Shown: one piece after another, positions 18,100 to 26,686 of the stretch
Layout: every line of letters starts with the position of its first letter
How positions within the stretch are numbered: position 1 is the first letter of the stretch
NCBI GenBank assembly: GCA_964249755.1
Contig: CAXUDB010000004.1
Span: forward strand, 310,001-374,000
Reading direction: 5' to 3'
DNA: 64,000 nucleotides
From: Ilyomonas sp964249755
GTDB taxonomy: Bacteria > Bacteroidota > Bacteroidia > Chitinophagales > Chitinophagaceae
Made by a program: the position numbers and the translations under genes
Notes under the pieces: generated by a model
What the model was told of the DNA's origin: nothing
The model's input: the letters and a program-made list of their open reading frames with translations, nothing else
Databases searched by the model: none

Positions 18100-19128
18100 A
18101 TGCACTACACCATGTCTCTTGCCAGCGAAAATTACGCAGGCATTCACCCAACTATTCTTGAAGCTATTAGCAAAGCCAATACAGGTCACGTAAAATCGTA
18201 TGGAGGAGATCCGTTTTATCAGCGCGCGGTTGAACTCATGCAACATCATTTTGGCAAAGAAGCCGAAGTGTATTTTACGTTTAATGGCACAGGTGCGAAT
18301 GTGTTTGCGCTTGGCACTGCAACGCGTTCTTTTCATGCTGTTTTGTGTTCTGATGCGGCGCACATGTATGAAAGTGAATCTACTGCGGTAGAAGCTTTTA
18401 CAGGTTGCCGGCTAGTAAGAGTCGCTACCAAAAACGGGAAGATCATTCCGGATGCTTTACAGCAGTCCATCCTTCGCATTGGCGATGTACATTACCCGCA
18501 GGCAAGGGTGTTAACACTTACGCAACCCACCGAATACGGCACTGTTTACACGCCGGCAGAATTGGAACAGTTTGTAGGCATCGCAAAAAGAAACAACCTG
18601 TATGTGCACATAGACGGCTCGCGGTTGTTTAACGCCGCTGCAGCTTTAGACACAACATTAAAAGCGGTTACTGCCGGTGCTGATGTTATTTCGTTAGGCG
18701 GAACCAAGAGCGGAATGATGTTTGGCGAAGCGGTGATTTTTTTAAACAAAGAACTCCATAAAGACAGCCAATACTTCTTAAAACGAAGCATGCAGCTCGC
18801 TTCTAAAATGCGCTTTATCGCCTGCCAGTTTGAAGCGATGCTGACCCACAATTTATGGCGAGACATTGCAATGCACACCAACCATACAGCACGTTTGCTT
18901 GCTGAATGCTTGCAGCCGTTTCAAGACATTAGCCTGACACAGCCGGTAGATACAAATGCGGTATTTGCTACTATTCCACTGCATTGGAATCAGCCTTTGC
19001 AAAGCGTGCTGCCGTTTTATGTGTGGGATGAAAGCAATAACGAAGTCAGATGGATGTGCTCGTTTGATTTGCAACCTTCCCACCTCGATCCATTTATTGA
19101 AAAAATAACGGAATTGGCAGGCAAGTAA
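18100..19128 (+). CDS. ltaE: Low-specificity threonine aldolase
   Basis: PLP enzyme cleaving L-threonine or allo-threonine to glycine and acetaldehyde. Begins with SLASENYAGIHPTILEAI and GHVKSYGGDPFYQRAVE, has VHIDGSRLFNAA and the PLP-lysine segment SLGGTKSGMMFGEAVIF. 342 residues, normal. The two methionines four residues apart (MHYTM) leave a small ambiguity in the start. Confidence 0.93.
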   Translation: MHYTMSLASENYAGIHPTILEAISKANTGHVKSYGGDPFYQRAVELMQHHFGKEAEVYFTFNGTGANVFALGTATRSFHAVLCSDAAHMYESESTAVEAFTGCRLVRVATKNGKIIPDALQQSILRIGDVHYPQARVLTLTQPTEYGTVYTPAELEQFVGIAKRNNLYVHIDGSRLFNAAAALDTTLKAVTAGADVISLGGTKSGMMFGEAVIFLNKELHKDSQYFLKRSMQLASKMRFIACQFEAMLTHNLWRDIAMHTNHTARLLAECLQPFQDISLTQPVDTNAVFATIPLHWNQPLQSVLPFYVWDESNNEVRWMCSFDLQPSHLDPFIEKITELAGK

Positions 19129-19134
19129 AGGCAT

Positions 19135-19872
19135 TTATAACTTACACTTTATGCCTATAGTAGGATACATCTGGAAGCGATGGTCTGTTGTTAATACATG
19201 ATAATATAGATTGACTTTGGTGCCCGCGCTGAAGGCTCCTTTGATGTGATACCAGAATTGCGGCTCGGCAAAGAAATAAAAGCGTTTGCCCCGCAAGTCT
19301 TTTGTATAGTCATCGCCATGGTTTTTGTTTTCTGTCCAGATAGAAAAATCGCCTGCCAGTTCCGCCTTGTAATTCCATACACCCTTCCACCAGTAAAGGG
19401 TGTACATAAAATCATGACTGGCTTTGTCGTAAGACATATACTTATAGTCCAACACACTGCTCATATAAGCCTCTCCCCATTTGAACGGATAGCTTACGCC
19501 TAATGAATAGGTGTTGATGAGATAATAACTGTATTGCTTAGGCTCTGTTACGCCCAATCCACCGTTGTATTGAATATTGATAAACACTTTCGGTTGCCAG
19601 CACCGAAACGTTTGCGAAACCTGCAGGTATACCTGGTTTGCGTTGTGATCTTTTCCATTAAAATCGGTCTGTGCTTTTAACAAAAACGAGCCTGGTTTTA
19701 TAAAAGACTTTCCTGAATCCCGGTTCTTGAAATATTCGAAATACAGACTTGGAAAATTGTGGTCATTACGCGATGGAGCTAACGTGTGACGAAAATCATA
19801 ATGCAATTGCAGCGTTTGTGCAAAAGAGAGATTAACCATCAGGCAATAAAAAAGAGGCAATATCCATTTCAT
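19135..19872 (-). CDS. Outer-membrane beta-barrel-like protein (DUF5020-like)
   Basis: Signal peptide (MKWILPLFYCLMVNLSFAQ) followed by alternating amphipathic beta strands rich in Tyr/Trp and ending in an aromatic-poor KCKL. Looks like a DUF5020-type or nucleoside-channel-like barrel (FPSLYFEYFKN, GVSYPFKWGEAYMSSVLDYKYMSYDK). Substrate unknown. Convergent with ltaE, whose stop is 6 bases away. Confidence 0.72.
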   Translation of the reverse strand: MKWILPLFYCLMVNLSFAQTLQLHYDFRHTLAPSRNDHNFPSLYFEYFKNRDSGKSFIKPGSFLLKAQTDFNGKDHNANQVYLQVSQTFRCWQPKVFINIQYNGGLGVTEPKQYSYYLINTYSLGVSYPFKWGEAYMSSVLDYKYMSYDKASHDFMYTLYWWKGVWNYKAELAGDFSIWTENKNHGDDYTKDLRGKRFYFFAEPQFWYHIKGAFSAGTKVNLYYHVLTTDHRFQMYPTIGIKCKL

Positions 19873-20012
19873 ATATTTGAGTTTTGTGTTTGATAAACAA
19901 GCCGTGTAAAAATGGAAATTGCCTGAAAGGAAGTGCGGAAGCGAAATGGAATCGTGTAGAATTGTGCTGGAAATAAAAAAGAAACGGCGCAGAAACGGAA
20001 CAAAGAACTGTT

Positions 20013-21218
20013 ATGCAGGATGTAACGATTGAGGCTTTTATTTCTCTTTTCAAAGAAGCATTTAAGAAATGCTTTGGCAACGATCTGCTCACAACGCTTT
20101 CTGAAACTGAAAGCAAACATTTCAGCAACCGGGTTTTTGAAGAAACCGGGTTGGTGATTGGGGCTAAAAGCCTGAAGAATTACTCATTTTATGTGTTGAA
20201 TCCAACGGAATCCAAACCTGAAAACCCTTCTGTTGCCACACTGGATACATTAGCCCGTTACGTACTGGATGCGCCGTACACCGATGAGGTTTCAAGAAAA
20301 GAAAAAGAAGCGCATCATCCTTACTGGTTTCAGTACCGCAATTCTATTATAGCAGAACAAAAGAGCAGCCCAGAGCGAATAGGAAGTAAAAATCAAAAGA
20401 ATGTACTTTCTATTCAGAAAAACAAGTCTGTTTTGATCTGGCTGATGGCTATTGCCGCTATTGTTGTAGCCATTATCGGTTTCTGCTTCTATGCTGATAA
20501 ATCAGACGCGTCATTTTCAGATGACTTCCATATCACTAACAATGATTCGCTGAAGAAAAACGGTTGGTTTCTGCAAGCTGAAGATGAAGTGTGGTGGAGC
20601 AAACGAAACATACTGTCTTCTCATCTCACACTCTTTACACTGCACGGTGATAACTGGGCAGATTCTGCACATCAGCCTGTCATCAGGAATTTACTGTTGC
20701 GACACATACAAACCGATTGTTTTACAACCGAAACACATCTCGATGATTTTATTCCGCTGCACGAATGGCAGCAAGCTGGAATTGTATTGTTGGAAGACAC
20801 AACATTCAGCAGAAAAAGTCTTCGTTTGTCTTTTGCTTACAACGATTTTTTTGGAGGATACAACCGTCCTAAGGAAATAATAGTTCAGGCTATTTATTCC
20901 AATGGAAATGAAATGAGTAATCCTGAAGAAATTATTCATCTGCCCCTTTTTACTTTGGATTCAGGACAGGAGAAGTTAGTGACCAATAATCTTAAGAAAT
21001 CAGCTTTAAAAATTGAAAAGAATGAAAACCATTTCCGGTTTTTATATGCCATCGGGCAGGCAGATAATTTCGCATTTAAAGAAGCTTTCAACAAGGAACT
21101 GGATTTTTATCCCCGCTACGTTGGCATTTTTGCATTAAGCGGTTTTGTAAAAGACACAAACTATATCCCGGCTCACTTCTCTTATTTTAACTGGCAACCC
21201 GTTTTGTGCAAGAAATAA
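20013..21218 (+). CDS. Membrane-anchored protein with conserved N-terminal cytoplasmic domain, 401 aa
   Basis: Residues 1-100 form a domain common at the N terminus of Bacteroidota signalling proteins (FSNRVFEETGLVIGAKSLKNYSFYVLN, ENPSVATLDTLARYVL), which looks like a helical adaptor. A single membrane helix follows (about 142-163, VLIWLMAIAAIVVAIIGFCFYA), then an extracytoplasmic beta-rich domain of about 230 residues that may be a concanavalin-like fold. Function unknown; the topology suggests transfer of an envelope signal to the cytoplasm. Confidence 0.7.
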   Translation: MQDVTIEAFISLFKEAFKKCFGNDLLTTLSETESKHFSNRVFEETGLVIGAKSLKNYSFYVLNPTESKPENPSVATLDTLARYVLDAPYTDEVSRKEKEAHHPYWFQYRNSIIAEQKSSPERIGSKNQKNVLSIQKNKSVLIWLMAIAAIVVAIIGFCFYADKSDASFSDDFHITNNDSLKKNGWFLQAEDEVWWSKRNILSSHLTLFTLHGDNWADSAHQPVIRNLLLRHIQTDCFTTETHLDDFIPLHEWQQAGIVLLEDTTFSRKSLRLSFAYNDFFGGYNRPKEIIVQAIYSNGNEMSNPEEIIHLPLFTLDSGQEKLVTNNLKKSALKIEKNENHFRFLYAIGQADNFAFKEAFNKELDFYPRYVGIFALSGFVKDTNYIPAHFSYFNWQPVLCKK

Positions 21219-21335
21219 GTGTGTAAAGGACTGTTTTGCAGATAAGTTTTGTAACATCTTTTTACACCGGCTTAACTAAAAAGGCAAAGCTTTTATCGTA
21301 TCTATGTAGGGAAATAAATACAAAAGAAACAAACT

Positions 21336-21899
21336 ATGCAATACAAGTTAAATATGCAACTACGATTTATTGTGGTTGCTGCATTCTTCGCTTTGGTTTT
21401 CAGCCAGTGTATACAGGCGCAAACCAAATCGAAAGATCCCAAAAACTATCCCGATCCGCAAAAAGCGACTGCAAAAAGCTATCCCGTACAGCACAGTGAC
21501 GCCGAATGGAAAGCGATGCTTACACCGGAGCAATATTACATTCTTCGCGAGCAGGGGACCGAACGTGCGTTTACCGGAAAGTATGATCATTTCTACGAGC
21601 CCGGCACTTATTATTCAGCCGCTTCGCTGCAGCCTGTTTTCAGTAGCGATACCAAGTTTGACAGTGGCACAGGATGGCCTTCCTTCTACGCACCCATGAC
21701 GCCTGATGCGGTGAAGCTGGTGAAAGATGAAAGTTTTGGTGAAGTGCGCTGGGAAGTGGTGGATAGCAAAACCGGTTCGCACTTAGGTCATGTGTTTGAT
21801 GACGGTCCTGCGCCTACCGGCAAGCGTTATTGCATGAACAGTGCAGCATTGATATTCGTGCCGAAAGGTGGCAAGCCGCCGGTGAGCGCGAAGCCATAA
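21336..21899 (+). CDS. msrB: Exported peptide-methionine (R)-S-oxide reductase MsrB
   Basis: Repairs methionine R-sulfoxide in proteins. A signal peptide (cleavage near VFSQCIQAQ) makes it periplasmic or lipid-anchored via the Cys. Family motifs: FTGKYDHFYEPGTYYSAASLQPVFSS, FDSGTGWPSFYAPM, VRWEVVDSKTGSHLGHVFDDGP and RYCMNSAAL with the catalytic Cys. The Zn-binding CxxC pair of many MsrBs is absent. The second methionine (21354) is an alternative start. Confidence 0.93.
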   Translation: MQYKLNMQLRFIVVAAFFALVFSQCIQAQTKSKDPKNYPDPQKATAKSYPVQHSDAEWKAMLTPEQYYILREQGTERAFTGKYDHFYEPGTYYSAASLQPVFSSDTKFDSGTGWPSFYAPMTPDAVKLVKDESFGEVRWEVVDSKTGSHLGHVFDDGPAPTGKRYCMNSAALIFVPKGGKPPVSAKP

Positions 21900-21911
21900 A
21901 GTAGGTTCTAT

Positions 21912-21953
21912 AAATAACAGAGCCCTTTCAAAAGTGAAAGGGCTCTGTTATTT
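21912..21953. terminator. Convergent bidirectional terminator after msrB
   Basis: 19-bp perfect stem (21912-21930 with 21935-21953), flanked by T-rich sequence on the right and A-rich on the left. It overlaps the last codon of the minus-strand gene ending at 21952. Confidence 0.88.
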
Positions 21954-23331
21954 ATTTGATATCCGGCATTAAAACCTGGTCGCCTTTAATCATAAAAGCA
22001 AGGCGATAAAAATCTATATTCTCAGCTGTCCAAGCGTCCTGCACTTTCCATTCTTTAAAAGTATCATTGCTGATGAGCAAACAATGATTCTTCTTCACAT
22101 ATTGAATTAAAAATACATCGGCTGCCGTTTCGCGCGGCGCCTCTAAATATGTAGCCATTTGCTTCAGTTGCGGCAATTTATTTAGATCCTGCAAACGATG
22201 TTTTAACGCCGCATCAACGATCACAGTAATGTCTGTAAAACCTTCCCGCTTCACATGTTCAATTACTTTTATAATATTGGCAATAAGCGGTTTTGATGAG
22301 CTATTGCCCTGGCTGTTGTGCGCTACATTGCTACCGTCTATCACCACACTTCTGTCCTTCATACAATTAATCTCGAAGAATTCGCCATCCATATCATAAT
22401 GACCGAATTTTTTGGCTTCTGCACTTTTGTGAAGGAACCCGATGAGCGCTTCATCACTGTCTAATGATGTGGTAAACCAATGAAACATTTCACCATTGTC
22501 GGCATGCCTGTATTCTTCTATCTCATTGCGAAGCAAATCTTTCACTTTATTGATAGATATTTTTTTGCCCTGCTCTATTTTAGACAATAGCATAAGCAAC
22601 ACTTTCTGGTCGTGAAAACAGCTATCGCAATAAGAAGCCGCCAGGTTGTTGAACCGAATCAGTTCAGCAAGATTGGTGATGCCGTTTTCTCTGGCCTGCT
22701 TCAGTTCTCCATAGTTTCTAAAACCTTTATGCGCTGCCTCTGCAAAGTCGGCGTAGGAAAGAAAGTTGCGCTCGCAAGCCATTTCGTAAAGCGAGGCAGT
22801 AGAGAAGCCTTTGGTAATGGCTTTTCTGAAATGGGTATAATCGGAAAATCCATTTTTAATGGCAAAGCTGTATAACTCATACGGATTAGATAAGCTGGGC
22901 AATTCAGGCAGTGAAGTGTCTGATTTCAACAAAGTAGTAAAGTCGTCGAAACCGCTAACGAAATGCAGGTTTTTCATTTTTTCAAATACTGCTTTATCGC
23001 TGATGCCGGCTTCTTTCACCAGCTTGTAATCATTATAGTTATGATAACCCTTTTGCGCAGCTTCGTAAAACAGTGTTGCTTCAGGAAAGCCATTCTGTAC
23101 TGCCTTGTTGTAGTCTTCCAATGTTTTGTAGCCCAGCGTAGCATGGCGAAACAGCACGTGGTTGTGGATGATGCCGAAATACTCCGGTTCGTTCCTGTCG
23201 TTCAGCAGCAAAAAGATGTCGGGCAACTGGTGTGCGCGGGTAAACTGGCAGAACTCATTCATGCTATGGAACTCAAGACAGGTGCTGGTTTGAATGGTTC
23301 GGATGGGAAAATAATTGTTGGCTTGTTTCAT
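21952..23331 (-). CDS. Repeat protein with C-terminal NYN/PIN-like ribonuclease domain
   Basis: 459 residues. The C-terminal ~130 residues are a Zc3h12a-like NYN/PIN domain: SVVIDGSNVAHNSQG (first Asp), ITVIVDAALKHRL (second Asp), ETAADVFLIQYV and CLLISNDTFKEW (third Asp), the acidic set expected for a metal-dependent RNase. The N-terminal ~250 residues hold several degenerate ~22-residue helical repeats with the pattern F-x-x-Y-x-x-A-x-x-x-G-F. A middle linker includes a CDSCF pair of cysteines. It is followed upstream in the transcript by a gene of unknown function only 16 bases away, so they are likely co-transcribed. Confidence 0.8.
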   Translation of the reverse strand: MKQANNYFPIRTIQTSTCLEFHSMNEFCQFTRAHQLPDIFLLLNDRNEPEYFGIIHNHVLFRHATLGYKTLEDYNKAVQNGFPEATLFYEAAQKGYHNYNDYKLVKEAGISDKAVFEKMKNLHFVSGFDDFTTLLKSDTSLPELPSLSNPYELYSFAIKNGFSDYTHFRKAITKGFSTASLYEMACERNFLSYADFAEAAHKGFRNYGELKQARENGITNLAELIRFNNLAASYCDSCFHDQKVLLMLLSKIEQGKKISINKVKDLLRNEIEEYRHADNGEMFHWFTTSLDSDEALIGFLHKSAEAKKFGHYDMDGEFFEINCMKDRSVVIDGSNVAHNSQGNSSSKPLIANIIKVIEHVKREGFTDITVIVDAALKHRLQDLNKLPQLKQMATYLEAPRETAADVFLIQYVKKNHCLLISNDTFKEWKVQDAWTAENIDFYRLAFMIKGDQVLMPDIK

Positions 23332-23347
23332 AATTATCGGATTTGTT

Positions 23348-24589
23348 TTAGTCTATCAAAATATATTTTTTTGAGGCCCTTATTTCTTCATTACGTTCAT
23401 CAACCTTTATCTGTTTGGGTTTTTCAGACATACTCATGAGAAGTTTCTCAGACATCTCATCTATCATTTCATCTGTTGTTTCTTCATCGTCCGTTTTGTT
23501 TATAAAGAGTTGTAATTCGCCTTCAGGTATGCGAAGCATCATAACCGGCCAACGCTCGTTTTGCAATGCTTTTTCTCTTTGTATTTTGCGCCACGTAACG
23601 TCCTTTATTACACCGTGGTCTCTATAGTACTTCCACAATTGCGATACCGGCATTTCTCCCAGCCAAACTTCTATTGGAAGTAATTTCTTTTCTGAACAAT
23701 CATCGTTGCTTAATATAAAATTGTCTTCAATTGCCTGATGTAATTCAGTTGCAGCCGGAACGATTTGATTGTTAAAGAAAGAAAGCCGCTCAGATGGACT
23801 AATATTGAAGTAGCACATATCTATCCATTCATTTACTTTCTGGTTGAAGCTGTTTGTGGTTTCTGAAATAGTGATGCGTAGGTTTCGTACTTCGTCAGCA
23901 GTTAGCTGCTCAAAACCGGTTAATGTAAGAGCATGATGCAAATACATAGTGTCGTTGTGTTTGGCTTCAGTTTCAGTTGATCCATAAATTTTTGGTTTGC
24001 TGTAATCATCTTTTAAAAACTCTGCACCCAATAAAAATATTTCTGGTTCTGCATAGGGTTCCTTCTCAGTTGCTTCCTCCTCCGGAATATTAACCAACAA
24101 GCGCTGAAGCAGATCGCTTGCTGTTATCCGGTTACCAGTTGGATCCTCAGGATTGTTGTTCATTGCATAGAACAGGAAATTGTCATCTTTTGTCAACTTT
24201 TTTAGTTCTTCAAATCCATAATCTTTAATACTATTCTGGTATATCTGCACAAACGATTCGTATGTAATATTAATAAGCTGTTCTCCTTCTCTGCGGGAAG
24301 CATGTTGTTTAGGTGTCTTGGCACCTGCGCCATGCATTTTTTTCATGAGTGTTCTCATCTCTCTAACTTCCTTTAAAAACTTAGAATTATCCCGGCGGCT
24401 TACACTTTCTAAGAAATCCAGTTTTTCAAAGAGTGATCGGTCTGAAAAGTTCTCAATTGAATAGATATCGTTGCATGTAGTTCCGGCAGTACAAACCTCA
24501 TTGCACAGTAGATATCCGATTTTTAAAGTAACAGCTTCTACTTTTTGATGCAGACCGGATTGGGAAAAATTAAAAACGATAGATTGCAT
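23348..24589 (-). CDS. Hypothetical protein, 413 aa, upstream of the NYN-domain gene
   Basis: No signal peptide or membrane helix. Charged, largely helical, with an acidic C-terminal tail (DDEETTDEMIDEMSEKLL) and a basic last segment. No domain was recognised. The gap of 16 bases to the downstream NYN/PIN gene and the shared direction suggest an operon, so it may regulate or accompany the nuclease. Confidence 0.7.
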   Translation of the reverse strand: MQSIVFNFSQSGLHQKVEAVTLKIGYLLCNEVCTAGTTCNDIYSIENFSDRSLFEKLDFLESVSRRDNSKFLKEVREMRTLMKKMHGAGAKTPKQHASRREGEQLINITYESFVQIYQNSIKDYGFEELKKLTKDDNFLFYAMNNNPEDPTGNRITASDLLQRLLVNIPEEEATEKEPYAEPEIFLLGAEFLKDDYSKPKIYGSTETEAKHNDTMYLHHALTLTGFEQLTADEVRNLRITISETTNSFNQKVNEWIDMCYFNISPSERLSFFNNQIVPAATELHQAIEDNFILSNDDCSEKKLLPIEVWLGEMPVSQLWKYYRDHGVIKDVTWRKIQREKALQNERWPVMMLRIPEGELQLFINKTDDEETTDEMIDEMSEKLLMSMSEKPKQIKVDERNEEIRASKKYILID

Positions 24590-24816
24590 AACTGAACACC
24601 TGATTTCAATGCACTAATTTAGAGAAGCCAGACATTCAAACCCGCACCCGCATTATATTTTAAGCCACTTTTCATTTTGCATTCTTGTTTTTTAAGCCGA
24701 TTTTAATTGATGATTCAGGCAGATATAATTAAATGGTTTGCGGCTATTGTCCGCTTGAAGGAGTTGCGTATCCTTGCTCTTCAAATCACTTCTCAAAAAA
24801 CAGGAAGCCGTTCTGT

Positions 24817-25722
24817 ATGTTCACTATCGCTTATCATCCTATCTATGCGCATCCGCTGCCCGAGAACCATCGCTTTCCGATGCTGAAATATGAGCTGATA
24901 CCCGGGCAGTTATTACATGAAGGCGTGATTACAGAAGACAATTTGTTTGCACCGGAACCATTGGAAGAAGACATCATTCTGCAAACGCATACGATTGATT
25001 ATTGGCAGCGCATGAAAGATGGAAAACTAACCAGTAAAGAAATGCGTGCTATCGGCTTTCCGCAAAGCCCGCAGTTGGTGGAGCGTGAAATTATTATCAG
25101 CCGCGGCACAATTGATTGTGCTCTGAATGCTTTGCAATACGGTGTTGCGCTTAACGTAGCCGGTGGCACGCATCACGCGTTTGCCGACAGAGGCGAAGGC
25201 TTTTGTTTACTGAATGATTTTGCGATAGCCAGTCACTATCTTCTTAACAACCGGCTCGTTAAAAAGATATTGATCACCGACCTCGATGTGCACCAGGGCA
25301 ATGGCACGGCATCTGTTTTTCAGGATGATAACCGTGTATTTACATTCAGTATACACGGGCAGCACAATTATCCTTTCCATAAAGAAAGAAGCGATCTGGA
25401 TATTGGCTTGCCTGATGATACCGGCGGTAATGACTACCTGCGCATTCTGCAACAAACTTTACCTCAACTGATCGAAAGAGAGAAGCCTGATTTTATGTGC
25501 TTTGTAGCCGGTGTAGATGTGCTGGCAACCGATAAGTTTGGTAAGATGAAATTAAGCATAGAAGACTGCAAGCGACGCGATGAGATTGTGTTCACGCTAT
25601 GTCATCAATACAGAATACCCATTGCCGTTTCGATGGGTGGCGGCTATTCGCCCGATATAAGAACGATTGTAGAAGCGCACTGTAATACTTTCAAAGCAGC
25701 AAAGGATATCATTTGCGGTTGA
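24817..25722 (+). CDS. Histone deacetylase-family (class IV/acetoin utilisation-like) hydrolase
   Basis: Zn-dependent deacetylase of the HDAC/AcuC superfamily, acting on an acetylated small molecule or protein. The metal and catalytic signatures are present: AGGTHHAFADRGEGFCLLNDFAIA (His-His pair), ILITDLDVHQGNGTASVF (DxH zinc ligands) and VAGVDVLATDKFGKM (distal Asp), then SMGGGYSP. Start placed at 24817 (MFTIAYHPIYAHPLP), which opens the fold; 28 residues upstream are not family-like. Confidence 0.92.
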   Translation: MFTIAYHPIYAHPLPENHRFPMLKYELIPGQLLHEGVITEDNLFAPEPLEEDIILQTHTIDYWQRMKDGKLTSKEMRAIGFPQSPQLVEREIIISRGTIDCALNALQYGVALNVAGGTHHAFADRGEGFCLLNDFAIASHYLLNNRLVKKILITDLDVHQGNGTASVFQDDNRVFTFSIHGQHNYPFHKERSDLDIGLPDDTGGNDYLRILQQTLPQLIEREKPDFMCFVAGVDVLATDKFGKMKLSIEDCKRRDEIVFTLCHQYRIPIAVSMGGGYSPDIRTIVEAHCNTFKAAKDIICG

Positions 25723-25784
25723 AAATGATGGTGGCAGTCAAACTTCATGCGTTGTGTTTCACAATCTTTTTACCCATAAGCGTC

Positions 25785-26282
25785 TTATGCAGAAGCTACT
25801 ATTTTGTCTTTAATGAAGGTGCGGTACACATACTCAAGCACCGCTTCTATACTTTGGATGGGCGAAGCGCCTTTGAGGAAAACATCTGCCAGCACAGTCA
25901 CCACTGCTTTCGTCATGGCAATCCAGGAATTGCCTTCATATTGGCTTAAATAAGACTGGAGTTTGGCTAAGGCTGTACCAAAATCATCGGGCGTGTTGCT
26001 CTCTGTTTTTAGTAAAGTTGCATTCGCTTTGTTTAACGCGGTAGCAATGCTTTCCTTCGTTACCTCGGGAAATGTTTTCTGAATTAAATCAAATACAAAA
26101 TCAGGTGCGCCCTGCAGGTTGGCATTAATGATGGCTATCCAGCCGCTTGCCTCTTTCACGGCTGTTTTTTCTGCATCGTGCAGGTTATCGTACAAATCTT
26201 TAATGGCTTCTTCGATGGAGGGGCGCCAGACACCAATTTTGCTGAAGAACTTGCCAAACGGCGTACTTGGATGGGTATTCAT
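25785..26282 (-). CDS. Hypothetical protein, 165 aa
   Basis: Soluble, all-helical look: SIEEAIKDLYDNLHDAEKTAVKEASGWIAIINANL and a second similar helix set ending in a predicted amphipathic tail. No domain recognised. It sits between the HDAC-like gene (convergent) and the small membrane protein gene. Confidence 0.65.
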   Translation of the reverse strand: MNTHPSTPFGKFFSKIGVWRPSIEEAIKDLYDNLHDAEKTAVKEASGWIAIINANLQGAPDFVFDLIQKTFPEVTKESIATALNKANATLLKTESNTPDDFGTALAKLQSYLSQYEGNSWIAMTKAVVTVLADVFLKGASPIQSIEAVLEYVYRTFIKDKIVASA

Positions 26283-26487
26283 TGTTTATAAATTTAGCAT
26301 AAAAGTAAACTTTTATGGTTTCTATAAATGCTATCGTGATCTGTGGGATAGCTTATTCATTCTTACTTGCGCTCAACGCGTATCTTATATCTACCAGACA
26401 CGTCGCTTATAGCATTACAAGTCCTGCGGACAGATCTTTTCAAAACAAACATTACTTAGATAAAACTTGATAGCCCTATAATAATTA

Positions 26488-26682
26488 CTAAGCCTCATCG
26501 CTCTTTTCTTTTATTGCCATCATTAGCAACCCAAACAATAAAAACGCAATGCCAACATATAAATTAATGGAGGCGTTCAGCAACAAACTGACGCAATAGC
26601 CAACCAAAAGAATCAGCGCCATCAACACGAAGAATAAACCAATGATAAAACTTAATGAAGTGAAGCGTTTGCGCATAGCCAT
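26488..26682 (-). CDS. Small two-helix membrane protein, 64 aa
   Basis: Two hydrophobic segments (about 9-32 and 37-56) with a Lys/Asp/Glu tail. It begins 4 bases after the stop of the Na+/solute symporter gene, so it is probably translated from the same transcript and may be an accessory subunit. Family not recognised. Confidence 0.7.
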   Translation of the reverse strand: MAMRKRFTSLSFIIGLFFVLMALILLVGYCVSLLLNASINLYVGIAFLLFGLLMMAIKEKSDEA

Positions 26683-26686
26683 GCGT

